Origin: Pseudomonas lurida
GTDB lineage: Bacteria; Pseudomonadota; Gammaproteobacteria; Pseudomonadales; Pseudomonadaceae
Assembly (NCBI RefSeq): GCF_013522705.1
Contig: NZ_JAAMRE010000031.1
Location: 22,614-86,613 of the forward strand
Length of the DNA stretch: 64,000 nucleotides
Reading direction: 5' to 3'
The position numbers and the translations under genes are program-made. Numbering within the stretch: position 1 is the stretch's first letter; the number at the start of each line of letters is the position of its first letter. Positions 1 through 8,168 of this stretch are shown here, in pieces. The notes beneath the pieces were generated by a model. That model was not told the origin of the DNA, searched no databases, and saw nothing but the letters and a program-made list of their open reading frames with translations.

Positions 1-809
1 AGGCCCAGCGGCAATGCTTGCTCGCCCGACCACACCAACCCGGAGAACAACTCCGGATGGTCTTTGTCCTTCAGGCGATCCCCACGCCCCTGCTTCACGC
101 TGGCGATGAACTGGCGATGGGTGGTGTCGAGCACTCCCTGCCAGAACTGGGTTTCATCGGCCTTTTGCGGCTGGAACGGATCAAGGAAGGACTTGTGTTC
201 GCCGGAGTTGTAGGTCCGACGTTCAACCCCCAGCTTCTCCATGGCTCCGACAAAGCCGTAACCGGCCGCCGTCACGCCGATGGAGCCCACCAGACTGGCC
301 TTGTCGGCGTAGATCTGATCGGCTGCACTGGCGATGTAGTAAGCACCGGAGGCGCCAAGATCGGCGATCACCGCATACAGCTTGATATCGGGGTGCAGGC
401 CGCGCAGGCGACGAATCTCGTCATACACGTAACCCGACTGCACCGGGCTGCCGCCGGGGCTGTTGATTCGCAGGATCACGCCCTTGACCTTGGGGTCCTC
501 GAACGCGGCACGCAGGCTGCTGACGATATTGTCGGCGCTGGCAGGCTCCTTATCGGCAATCACCCCACGTACTTCGATCAACGCGGTGTAATTGGCGCCA
601 CGGGTCGCACTCTTTTCCATATCCATCAGCGGGCTGAACAGCGCCAGCATGATCAACAGGTAAGTAAAGGTCAGCAGCTTGAAGAAAATCCCCCAGCGCC
701 GCGCACGCCGCTGCTCCTGGACGCTGGCCAGGAGCGTCTTCTCCAGCAACTGCCAGCTCTTGTCGTCACCGCTTTGAGCCTTCTCAGGCGCTTTCCACTC
801 GTCACTCAT
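1..809 (-). CDS. sppA: Signal peptide peptidase SppA-type S49 protease (3' end outside window)
   Basis: Reading leftward from the ATG at 809, the first 269 codons are visible and the C-terminus runs off the window. The protein has a basic cytosolic head of about 40 residues, one membrane anchor (around WGIFFKLLTFTYLLIMLALF), then an S49 peptidase domain. The domain contains RINSPGGS, the nucleophile region DLGASGAYY and the DKASLVGSIGV stretch expected to carry the general-base lysine. Members of this short SppA class (about 330 residues) degrade cleaved signal peptides in the inner membrane. The gene lies 21 bp after the HAD phosphatase gene and is probably the third gene of a rluC-HAD-sppA operon. 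The family is clear; only the end is unseen. Confidence 0.93.
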   Translation of the reverse strand, partial: MSDEWKAPEKAQSGDDKSWQLLEKTLLASVQEQRRARRWGIFFKLLTFTYLLIMLALFSPLMDMEKSATRGANYTALIEVRGVIADKEPASADNIVSSLRAAFEDPKVKGVILRINSPGGSPVQSGYVYDEIRRLRGLHPDIKLYAVIADLGASGAYYIASAADQIYADKASLVGSIGVTAAGYGFVGAMEKLGVERRTYNSGEHKSFLDPFQPQKADETQFWQGVLDTTHRQFIASVKQGRGDRLKDKDHPELFSGLVWSGEQALPLG

Positions 810-830
810 GCCATCAACCCCAGCAAAGAC

Positions 831-1493
831 TTATTGGGCCCGACCAAGCCAGGCCTGCAATTGCGAAAAATGATCAATCGTGACCCTCGGCTCGTATTGC
901 TGCAGCGCCTCGGCGGACTGGGCACCATAACTGACGGCCACACTGTCCATGCCGGCGTTGCGCGCCATCATCAGGTCGAAGCTGGCATCGCCCACCATTA
1001 ATGCCTGGCGCGGCGACACCCCGCAATGCGCCACGATCTGCTCCAGCATCAGAGGGTGAGGCTTGCTGGCGGTTTCATCGGCCGCGCGGGTCGCATCGAA
1101 ATAATCCTCAAAGCCATGAGCCTTGAGCACCCGATCCAGGCCGCGACGAGCCTTGCCGGTAGCCACCGCCAGGTGATAACCATCGGCACGGAAAGCCTCA
1201 AGCGATTGCCGCACACCCTCGAACAGAGGCGAAGGCTCGACCTCCAGCCCAATGTAGTGTTCGGCGTAATGTTCACGGAACGCCAGCAGCTCGCCATCGG
1301 ATATCTGCGGATACAGGGTGCGAATCGCTTCCGGCAGGCCGAGCCCGATAATGCCCTTGACCGCCAGGTCGCTGCACAACTCGAACCCCGAGCGGGTCGA
1401 AGCCATGTGCATCGATTCGACGATGCGACCGATGGAATCGGCCAGCGTGCCGTCCCAATCGAAAATCAGCAGCTTGTAATCACGGTGCGACAC
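831..1493 (-). CDS. HAD-superfamily phosphatase (phosphoglycolate phosphatase-like)
   Basis: This 220-residue protein has the full HAD set. Motif I is DWDGTLADS near residue 13 (two aspartates), motif II is the threonine in VATGKARRG, motif III is the lysine in SKPHP, and motif IV is GDASFDLMMARNAG. A helical cap lies between motifs I and II, as in subfamily IA phosphoglycolate phosphatases. The substrate cannot be read from sequence; phosphoglycolate or another small phosphate ester are possibilities. Its start overlaps the end of rluC by 14 bp, so the two are translationally close and probably co-transcribed, with sppA following. Confidence 0.9.
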   Translation of the reverse strand: MSHRDYKLLIFDWDGTLADSIGRIVESMHMASTRSGFELCSDLAVKGIIGLGLPEAIRTLYPQISDGELLAFREHYAEHYIGLEVEPSPLFEGVRQSLEAFRADGYHLAVATGKARRGLDRVLKAHGFEDYFDATRAADETASKPHPLMLEQIVAHCGVSPRQALMVGDASFDLMMARNAGMDSVAVSYGAQSAEALQQYEPRVTIDHFSQLQAWLGRAQ

Positions 1494-2439
1494 TCAAACG
1501 CTCCACGGTCTTGGCCCACATCTCGTCAACCGGTGCCTGAAGCTTCAGCTCACCGCCATCGGGCAGCGGCACCGTCAGCATGTACGCGTGCAGGAACAGA
1601 CGTTTGCCGCCCAGATCGCGAATCTCCCTGGAAAAATCTTCGTCGCCGTACTTGGTGTCACCGGCAATGCAATGACCCGCGTGCAGGGTGTGCACACGAA
1701 TCTGGTGGGTGCGGCCGGTGACCGGCTTGGCCTCGACCATAGTGGCAAAGTCACCGAAGCGGCGCAGCACCTTGAACAGGGTCAGCGCCTCCTTGCCCTC
1801 CTCGTCCACCTCAACCATGCGCTCGCCGGAACGCAGGTTGCTCTTCTGCAACGGCGCGCGGACGCTCTTGATCGAACTGGCCCAATTGCCGCGTACCAGC
1901 GCCATGTAACGCTTGTCCACGCCATCGCCGCGCAGAGCTGTGTGCAAATGGCGCAACATGCTGCGCTTCTTGGCGATCATCAGCAGTCCGGACGTGTCGC
2001 GGTCCAGACGGTGGACCAGCTCCAATTCCTTGGCATCCGGGCGCAACTGACGGAAGGCCTCGATTACGCCGAAGTTCAGGCCGCTGCCTCCGTGGACGGC
2101 AATCCCGCAGGGCTTGTTGATCACGATCAGCTTGCTGTCTTCAAAGACAATCGAGGCTTCCAGGCGTTGCAGCAGGCCCTGGGCCAGCGGTACGGGTTCG
2201 TCGCGCTCGGGCACGCGAACCGGCGGTACGCGGACGATATCGCCGGCCTGCAACTTGTACTCGGGCTTGATGCGCCCCTTGTTCACGCGCACTTCGCCTT
2301 TACGCAAGATGCGGTAAATCAAGGTCTTGGGCACGCCCTTGAGCCTGGCCAGGAGAAAATTGTCGATGCGTTGGCCGGCATATTCCGGCGAGACCTCAAG
2401 CAGCTGGACGCTGGGGGTCGGGGGGGTGGTAGTCGTCAT
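1480..2439 (-). CDS. rluC: 23S rRNA pseudouridine(955/2504/2580) synthase RluC
   Basis: The 319-residue protein has an N-terminal S4 RNA-binding domain (about 17-80, QRIDNFLLARLKGVP...VRVNKG) and an RluA-type catalytic domain. The catalytic Asp is in HRLDRDTSGLL near residue 145, and GRTHQIRVH follows near 245. Length and order match RluC, which converts three uridines of 23S rRNA to pseudouridine. The gene is divergent from rne, as in many gammaproteobacteria, and heads the rluC-HAD-sppA run. The paralogues RluA and RluD are less likely, because of the S4 domain and the adjacency to rne. Confidence 0.95.
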   Translation of the reverse strand: MTTTTPPTPSVQLLEVSPEYAGQRIDNFLLARLKGVPKTLIYRILRKGEVRVNKGRIKPEYKLQAGDIVRVPPVRVPERDEPVPLAQGLLQRLEASIVFEDSKLIVINKPCGIAVHGGSGLNFGVIEAFRQLRPDAKELELVHRLDRDTSGLLMIAKKRSMLRHLHTALRGDGVDKRYMALVRGNWASSIKSVRAPLQKSNLRSGERMVEVDEEGKEALTLFKVLRRFGDFATMVEAKPVTGRTHQIRVHTLHAGHCIAGDTKYGDEDFSREIRDLGGKRLFLHAYMLTVPLPDGGELKLQAPVDEMWAKTVERLSVAP

Positions 2440-2468
2440 GGCGGCGATGATAACAATTTTTTATGGAA

Positions 2469-2497
2469 TTGAAGCACTTAATCATTGCTGCTATAGT
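2469..2497 (+). promoter_or_regulatory. Probable sigma-70 promoter of rne
   Basis: TTGAAG at 2469-2474 and TATAGT at 2492-2497 are separated by exactly 17 bp and point toward rne. A start near 2504 would give an rne leader of about 690 nt. The match is by eye; no other equally good pair was noticed between here and the rne ATG. Confidence 0.6.
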
Positions 2498-2503
2498 CGC
2501 GAA

Positions 2504-3196
2504 CGCCGCCAAAAGCGGCCTGGCCAGAGGACTTGCGGCAAACTGCCGGCCCTGACCATCGCAATTCATCAGGACGCGAGGCCGTCCTACGGGGCGTTCG
2601 CCACCTTGGAAAGCTCGGGATTGTAACAAGCGCAGGTGACATGAGGCCTGAAGCGAGCGCGGAAAGCAGAGTGAATACTCGCCTTCTGCGCCGATATTTA
2701 CGGCCAGTTCACAAAGTGCAGTCAGTCTTGAGCCAGACCATGGCGAATGCTTCGGAAACAACGCCTGTTAAGAGCTGAGTGAGAGCGCAGTCGCTTTCAT
2801 TCAGGCCTGTTTAGCCATGAGCGTGAACTCCCCATTGGAGTACACGGTAAATGCCAACCCGCTGCGGATTCTGCGCGCGGCAGCACCCGAATTATCAGGG
2901 ATACGTGTAGGGTGGAGATGCACAACCGTCGGACCGTGTAGCACTAGGCTTATATTTAGACGCTTCATCTCGTCCACAGTCGCCGGTTGATTCCTCCTCC
3001 TGACCTTAGCTTTTGTTGAAGTGGTGCCTTTGTCACCACCGCTAACAAGCAGGACGCGTCCGTCGCATACCGGCCCAATTGGCCGATTTTGCTGGACACT
3101 GGAGTGGCCAACCACTCTTGACGCACCTGACACCGACCGTGAGAAGTCGTGTGTGCCGAACGCCGTTTCCGGCAGCCCGGAAACCGACGGTACAAC
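2504..3196 (+). promoter_or_regulatory. Long 5' untranslated leader of rne
   Basis: About 690 nt separate the likely promoter from the rne start, with no convincing gene on either strand. A perfect hairpin (GTTTCCGG, loop CAGC, CCGGAAAC; 3165-3184) stands 12 nt before the ATG. The remaining 12 nt contain no strong Shine-Dalgarno sequence. In E. coli the structured rne leader is the target through which RNase E controls its own mRNA. The same role here is an inference from position and structure. Confidence 0.55.
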
Positions 3197-6100
3197 ATGA
3201 AAAGAATGCTGATTAACGCAACTCAACCCGAAGAGTTGCGTGTTGCACTCGTAGATGGCCAGCGCCTCTATGACCTGGATATCGAATCCGGTGCACGCGA
3301 GCAAAAGAAGGCCAACATCTACAAAGGCCGTATTACTCGCATCGAACCAAGCCTTGAGGCTGCCTTTGTCGATTTCGGCTCCGAGCGCCACGGCTTCCTG
3401 CCCCTCAAAGAAATCTCCCGCGAGTACTTCAAGAAAGCCCCCGAAGGCCGCGTAAACATCAAGGACGTCCTGAGCGAAGGCCAGGAAGTCATCGTCCAGG
3501 TCGAAAAAGAAGAACGTGGCAACAAGGGCGCCGCCCTGACCACCTTTATCAGCCTCGCCGGCCGTTACCTGGTCCTGATGCCGAACAACCCGCGTGCCGG
3601 CGGCATCTCCCGTCGCATCGAAGGCGAAGAGCGCAACGAACTGCGTGAAGCGCTCAACGGCCTGATCGCTCCGGCCGACATGGGCCTGATCGTGCGCACT
3701 GCCGGCCTGGGCCGCAGCAGCGAAGAAATGCAGTGGGACCTCGACTACCTGCTGCAACTGTGGACCGCCATCAAAGAAGCCTCCCTGGATCGCTCCGCGC
3801 CGTTCCTGATCTATCAGGAAAGCAACGTGATCATCCGCGCCATCCGCGATTACCTGCGCCAGGACATCGGTGAAGTGCTGATCGACAGCGTTGAAGCCCA
3901 GGACGAAGCCCTGACCTTCATTCGCCAGGTGATGCCGCAGTACGCCAGCAAGATCAAGCTGTACGAAGACAGCGTCCCGCTGTTCAACCGTTTCCAGATC
4001 GAAAGCCAGATCGAGACCGCTTTCCAGCGCGTGGTCGAACTGCCTTCCGGCGGTTCCATCGTGATCGACCCGACCGAAGCCCTGGTGTCCATCGACATCA
4101 ACTCGGCGCGCGCCACCAAAGGCAGCGACATCGAAGAGACCGCCCTGCAGACCAACCTGGAAGCGGCTGAAGAAATCGCCCGCCAGCTTCGCCTGCGTGA
4201 TATCGGCGGCCTGATCGTGATCGACTTTATCGACATGACCCCGGCCAAGAACCAGCGCGCCGTGGAAGAAAAAGTCCGCGAATGCCTGGAAGCCGACCGC
4301 GCCCGCGTGCAGGTTGGCCGCATCTCGCGCTTCGGCCTGCTGGAAATGTCCCGTCAGCGCCTGCGTCCATCTCTGGGCGAGAGCAGCGGCATCGTCTGCC
4401 CGCGTTGCAACGGCACCGGCATCATCCGTGACGTTGAATCGCTGTCCCTGGCGATCCTGCGCCTGATCGAAGAAGAAGCCCTGAAAGACCGCACCGCCGA
4501 AGTCCGCGCGCAAGTGCCGATCCCGGTGGCCGCATTCCTGCTCAACGAAAAACGCAACTCGATCACCAAGATCGAACTGCGCACCCGTGCCCGCATCGTG
4601 ATCCTGCCGAACGATCACCTCGAGACGCCGCACTTCGAAGTACAGCGCCTGCGTGACGACAGCCCGGAAGCCCACAGCGGCCAGTCCAGCTACGAAATCG
4701 CCGCTGCCGCCGCGGAAGTGGAAGAAGTCCAGCCAGCCGCCGCCACCCGCACCCTGGTTCGCCAGGAAGCTGCCGTGAAGACCGCGCCGGCGCGCGCCAA
4801 CGCGCCGGTTCCGGTTGAAGTCGCCGCGCCGGCTGCAGCACCGGCCGCAATGCCTGAGCCGAGCCTGTTCAAAGGCCTGGTCAAGTCGCTGGTCAGCCTG
4901 TTCGCATCCAAGGAAGAGCCTGCCGCCGCCCCGGTCGTGGTTGAAAAGCCTGCCACCGAGCGCCCGGCACGTAATGAAGAGCGTCGCAACGGTCGCCAGC
5001 AGAGCCGTAACCGCAACGGCCGCCGTGACGAAGAACGCAAGCCGCGCGAAGAACGTGCACCGCGTGAAGAACGCGCGCCACGCGAAGAGCGCCAGCCTCG
5101 CGAAGCCCGCGAAGACACGCCGACCGTAGCCCGTGAAGAACGTGCACCGCGTGAAGAGCGCGCGCCACGCACCCCACGCGCTCCGCGCGAAGATCGCAAG
5201 CCTCGCGGTGAGCGTGAAGAGCGCGTACGTGAACTGCGTGAGCCGCTGGACGCTGCTCCGGCCGTTGCCGCTGCCGCCGCCACCGAAGAGCGCCCGGCTC
5301 GCCCGCCGCGCGAAGAACGTGCGCCGCGTGAAGAACGCCAGCCTCGTGCCCCGCGTGAAGAGCGTCAACCGCGCGCCGAACAGGCCGCTGCCGCCAGCGA
5401 AGAAGAAGTGCTGACCGGCGAAGAGCAACTGCAGGAAGACGGCCAGGACAACGCCGAAGGCGATCGTCCACGCCGCCGCTCCCGTGGCCAGCGTCGTCGC
5501 AGCAACCGTCGTGAGCGTCAGCGCGACGCCAACGGCAACGTGATCGAAGGTTCGGAAGAAACCGGCGAACACACCGAAGCCGGTACCCAGCAACCGACTG
5601 GCGACGAACTGGCCGCCGGCCTTGCCGTCACCGCTGCCGTGGCCAGTTCGGTTATCAGCGCACCAGCTGAAGCCCAGGCCCACGAGCAGGCTGAACGCGC
5701 GACCGCCGCTGTCGAAGAGACTGCTGCCGTGCAAGCCCCGGTTACCGAAACTGCGGCCGTTGAGCCTGCCGTGGTGGAAGCCCCGGCGGTAGAAGCAACG
5801 ACCCCGATCGAAGCCCCCGTGGTTCCGGAAGTGGAAGTAGCACCGGTTCGCGACGCCCAGCCGGTCACCGATGTGATAGCCGTTGAGGTTGCGCCGCAGG
5901 CTGAGCCTCAGGCAGTGGTGGAAGCAGCGATTGAAGCACCGGTCGCCGAAGAAGCCGCCCCGGCAGTGCGTGAAGTTCGCGAAGAACAGACCGCCTTCCA
6001 ATGGAACGCTGAACCTGCCGCTCCGGTTGAAGCACCAGCGCCTGCCCCTGTGGCAGAAGAAGCACCAGCGCCGGTTGCCGAAAACGTGGTAGTCGAGCCG

Positions 6101-6406
6101 ACGCCAGTCGTCGAGCCCGCGCCGGTCGTCGAGGCCCCTGTGGTCGCCGAGGTTGCAGCCCCAGTGGTTGAAGCCGCGCCAGTCACTGCCCTGACCGAAA
6201 ATGGCCGCGCCCCGAACGACCCACGTGAAGTGCGTCGCCGTCGCAAAGAAGCTGAAGCAGCTGCCGCTGCGGCAGCTGCTCAAGCCTCGGTTGAACCGGT
6301 GGCAGAACCCGCCGCCCCTGTCGCTGACGAAGCCCCGCGCGTCGTCGAAGAAGCGGCAGAGCCCAAGGCCCAGGAAGCAGAGCACGAGCCTAAACCTCTC
6401 GCCTGA
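3197..6406 (+). CDS. rne: Ribonuclease E
   Basis: This 1069-residue endoribonuclease initiates mRNA decay and processes rRNA and tRNA; it is the scaffold of the degradosome. The chosen start gives MKRMLINATQPEE, the conserved N-terminus. An S1 domain occupies about 35-120. The magnesium ligands are D300 (SIDINS) and D343 (IVIDFIDM), and the Zn-link is C401-P-R-C404. The C-terminal half from about 510 is low-complexity. It has an Arg/Glu-rich tandem block (REERAP/REERQP units, about 615-730), then a long Ala/Pro/Val/Glu-rich acidic tract, and a final basic patch DPREVRRRRKEAE. That layout fits RNA-binding and partner-binding microdomains on a disordered scaffold. The gene stands alone between a long leader and a strong terminator. 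Confidence 0.97.
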   Translation: MKRMLINATQPEELRVALVDGQRLYDLDIESGAREQKKANIYKGRITRIEPSLEAAFVDFGSERHGFLPLKEISREYFKKAPEGRVNIKDVLSEGQEVIVQVEKEERGNKGAALTTFISLAGRYLVLMPNNPRAGGISRRIEGEERNELREALNGLIAPADMGLIVRTAGLGRSSEEMQWDLDYLLQLWTAIKEASLDRSAPFLIYQESNVIIRAIRDYLRQDIGEVLIDSVEAQDEALTFIRQVMPQYASKIKLYEDSVPLFNRFQIESQIETAFQRVVELPSGGSIVIDPTEALVSIDINSARATKGSDIEETALQTNLEAAEEIARQLRLRDIGGLIVIDFIDMTPAKNQRAVEEKVRECLEADRARVQVGRISRFGLLEMSRQRLRPSLGESSGIVCPRCNGTGIIRDVESLSLAILRLIEEEALKDRTAEVRAQVPIPVAAFLLNEKRNSITKIELRTRARIVILPNDHLETPHFEVQRLRDDSPEAHSGQSSYEIAAAAAEVEEVQPAAATRTLVRQEAAVKTAPARANAPVPVEVAAPAAAPAAMPEPSLFKGLVKSLVSLFASKEEPAAAPVVVEKPATERPARNEERRNGRQQSRNRNGRRDEERKPREERAPREERAPREERQPREAREDTPTVAREERAPREERAPRTPRAPREDRKPRGEREERVRELREPLDAAPAVAAAAATEERPARPPREERAPREERQPRAPREERQPRAEQAAAASEEEVLTGEEQLQEDGQDNAEGDRPRRRSRGQRRRSNRRERQRDANGNVIEGSEETGEHTEAGTQQPTGDELAAGLAVTAAVASSVISAPAEAQAHEQAERATAAVEETAAVQAPVTETAAVEPAVVEAPAVEATTPIEAPVVPEVEVAPVRDAQPVTDVIAVEVAPQAEPQAVVEAAIEAPVAEEAAPAVREVREEQTAFQWNAEPAAPVEAPAPAPVAEEAPAPVAENVVVEPTPVVEPAPVVEAPVVAEVAAPVVEAAPVTALTENGRAPNDPREVRRRRKEAEAAAAAAAAQASVEPVAEPAAPVADEAPRVVEEAAEPKAQEAEHEPKPLA

Positions 6407-6420
6407 TTCCATCAGCCACT

Positions 6421-6458
6421 AAAAAGCCCCGCCTGAGTGATCAGGCGGGGCTTTTTTG
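6421..6458 (+). terminator. Rho-independent terminator of rne
   Basis: AAAAAGCCCCGCCTGA / TCAGGCGGGGCTTTTTT forms a long GC stem with a GTGA loop, flanked by A and T tracts. It can stop rne and also transcripts of the opposite-strand gene ending at 6465. Confidence 0.9.
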
Positions 6459-6464
6459 TATCGC

Positions 6465-7049
6465 TCAGCGGTAATTCAACAGCGCAGGTACGTCCACATC
6501 CCACAACACCCCCGGATCGTTCACCGGCACCTGGGTGACATCTGCCTGAGTGAACAAAGACCTGGCGCCGCGATCACCCGTCAACGCCATTAACCCCGGC
6601 CCGAAATCACCACCAAAGGCCACAGGGTGCCCATAACGGCCGGCTTGCACAGGCACACGGATGCCCTCTCTGGATAACCCCTGGATCACCTGCTCGATGC
6701 TGGATGCCTGGATAAACGGCATATCCCCCAGCAGCACCAGCCAGCCCTCGGCGTTATCACTGGCCGCGACGGCCGCCGCAAGGCTCTCACCCATGCCGGC
6801 GGAGCACAACGTCAGGACTTGGCAGCCGTAGGCTTCAGCCAGCCGAATGACGTCGGTGCGCTCCGGCAGTGTCACGACCCAGCGCTCAACCACAGCGGCG
6901 GGTAGGTTGACCAGCACCTGCTCAATCACCGGCCGGGTCACACCGTCCAGCCCCACGCAGGGCGCCAGCAATTTGTCCTGGTCGGCCCCGGCTTCGGCGC
7001 GGAAACGGCTGCCCTGCCCCGCCGCCAGCACTATCGCCGTGACGGTCAC
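6465..7049 (-). CDS. MobA/MocA-like molybdenum cofactor nucleotidyltransferase
   Basis: The 194-residue protein starts TVTAIVLAAGQGSRFR, the nucleotide-binding loop of the MobA-like NTP transferase fold. It has DKLLAPC near residue 25 and the metal-binding LLGDMPFI near 100. Proteins of this kind add CMP or GMP to molybdopterin (MocA/MobA). Its 4-bp overlap with the preceding xdhC-like gene argues for the MocA-type role in maturing xanthine-dehydrogenase-family enzymes. No molybdoenzyme is encoded in the window, so the client enzyme is unknown. Confidence 0.82.
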   Translation of the reverse strand: MTVTAIVLAAGQGSRFRAEAGADQDKLLAPCVGLDGVTRPVIEQVLVNLPAAVVERWVVTLPERTDVIRLAEAYGCQVLTLCSAGMGESLAAAVAASDNAEGWLVLLGDMPFIQASSIEQVIQGLSREGIRVPVQAGRYGHPVAFGGDFGPGLMALTGDRGARSLFTQADVTQVPVNDPGVLWDVDVPALLNYR

Positions 7050-8032
7050 TCAGCCAGCACCGGCAAGGGTTTTTTCTGCATAGGCGCCACGCCGTTCTTG
7101 ATCGCGACAATTTCCGCCATCAGCGACAAGGCGATTTCCGACGGCGTGTGACTGCCGATATGCAGGCCGATCGGCCCGTGCAACCGCGCAATCGCCTGCG
7201 CCGTCAGCCCCAACGCCGCCAGGTTGTCCCGGCGTTTCTGACTGTTGACCCGCGAGCCCAGCGCGCCGATGTAAAACGCACGGGAGTCCAACGCCGTCAG
7301 CAGCGCCATATCGTCCAGGCGCGGGTCGTGGGTCAGGCAGACGATAGCCGTACGCTCGTCGGTCTGGATAGACAGCACCGCTTCATCGGGCATGCCCGGC
7401 ACGAAGCGCCCGTGCTGCGCCTCCCAGCCGTACACGAACTCTTCGCGGGGATCGCAGATGAGCACTTCGAAATCCAGCAAGCGCGCCATTTCCGCGACGT
7501 AGCGCGACAGCTGCCCGGCGCCGATCAGCAGCAGGCGCCAACGCGGGCCGTAGATGGCGCGCAGGCGTTCACCGTCAAAGCTCAGACCATCGGTTTTGGT
7601 GGCGCCGCTCAAGGTGACCTCGCCCGTGGTCAGGTTCAGCTCCCGTGCGACAATCTCATGGGCCTCGCAGCGTGCCAGCAGGTCGGCGACCCATTGCCAG
7701 TCCTGCACCCGCTCTTGGGTCAGGCGCAAGGTGCCGCCGCAAGGCAGACCAAAACGTGCGGCTTCGTCCTGGGTGACGCCGTAGGTCACTAACTGTACCG
7801 GCGGACCGTCGTCTACCAGGCGGCCGTCGTGCAGGCGGGCAATCAGGTCATCTTCGATGCAACCGCCGGATACCGAGCCGATCACCACGCCATCGCCGCG
7901 CAACGCCAACATGGCGCCCGGTGGGCGTGGCGCGCTGCCCCAGGTCTGGACCACGCTGTACAACACCACTCGCTGCCCGGCGCGGCGCCACTCCAGTACG
8001 CTACGCAGAACATTCAGATCCACACTGTCCAT
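7046..8032 (-). CDS. XdhC/CoxI-family molybdoenzyme maturation factor
   Basis: The 328-residue protein begins MDSVDLNVLRSVLEW. An upstream ATG at 8062 would add ten residues, but this start fits the family better. An N-terminal XdhC_CoxI domain (GSAPRPPGAMLAL, SGGCIEDDL) is followed by a Rossmann-like XdhC_C domain (LLIGAGQLSRYVAEMARL; GALGSRVNSQKRR; GPIGLHIGSHTPSEIALS). XdhC binds molybdenum cofactor, promotes its sulfuration and inserts it into xanthine dehydrogenase-like enzymes. It overlaps the MobA-like gene by 4 bp, forming a two-gene cofactor-maturation operon. Confidence 0.87.
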   Translation of the reverse strand: MDSVDLNVLRSVLEWRRAGQRVVLYSVVQTWGSAPRPPGAMLALRGDGVVIGSVSGGCIEDDLIARLHDGRLVDDGPPVQLVTYGVTQDEAARFGLPCGGTLRLTQERVQDWQWVADLLARCEAHEIVARELNLTTGEVTLSGATKTDGLSFDGERLRAIYGPRWRLLLIGAGQLSRYVAEMARLLDFEVLICDPREEFVYGWEAQHGRFVPGMPDEAVLSIQTDERTAIVCLTHDPRLDDMALLTALDSRAFYIGALGSRVNSQKRRDNLAALGLTAQAIARLHGPIGLHIGSHTPSEIALSLMAEIVAIKNGVAPMQKKPLPVLAE

Positions 8033-8103
8033 CAAGCCTCCCGCGGTCACTATCGCGCTCACTGTAAATCAAAAAATCGCCCGAAGTGCCGAGCCATAAA
8101 CGC

Positions 8104-8130
8104 AAACGCCCCGAACATGTCGGGGCGTTT
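8104..8130 (-). terminator. Rho-independent terminator after dctA
   Basis: AAACGCCCCGA-ACATG-TCGGGGCGTTT is an 11-bp stem located 39 bp beyond the dctA stop on the minus strand. The T tract is short, so efficiency is uncertain. Confidence 0.7.
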
Positions 8131-8168
8131 GTGCAAGGCTGGGGGCGTCAGTTCACGCCATCAGCGTC

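Noticed and set aside
2801..6412. A 1203-codon open frame on the minus strand across rne
   Set aside because: It mirrors the strongly conserved rne gene, with Gly/Phe/Arg-rich nonsense composition typical of antisense frames in GC-rich DNA.
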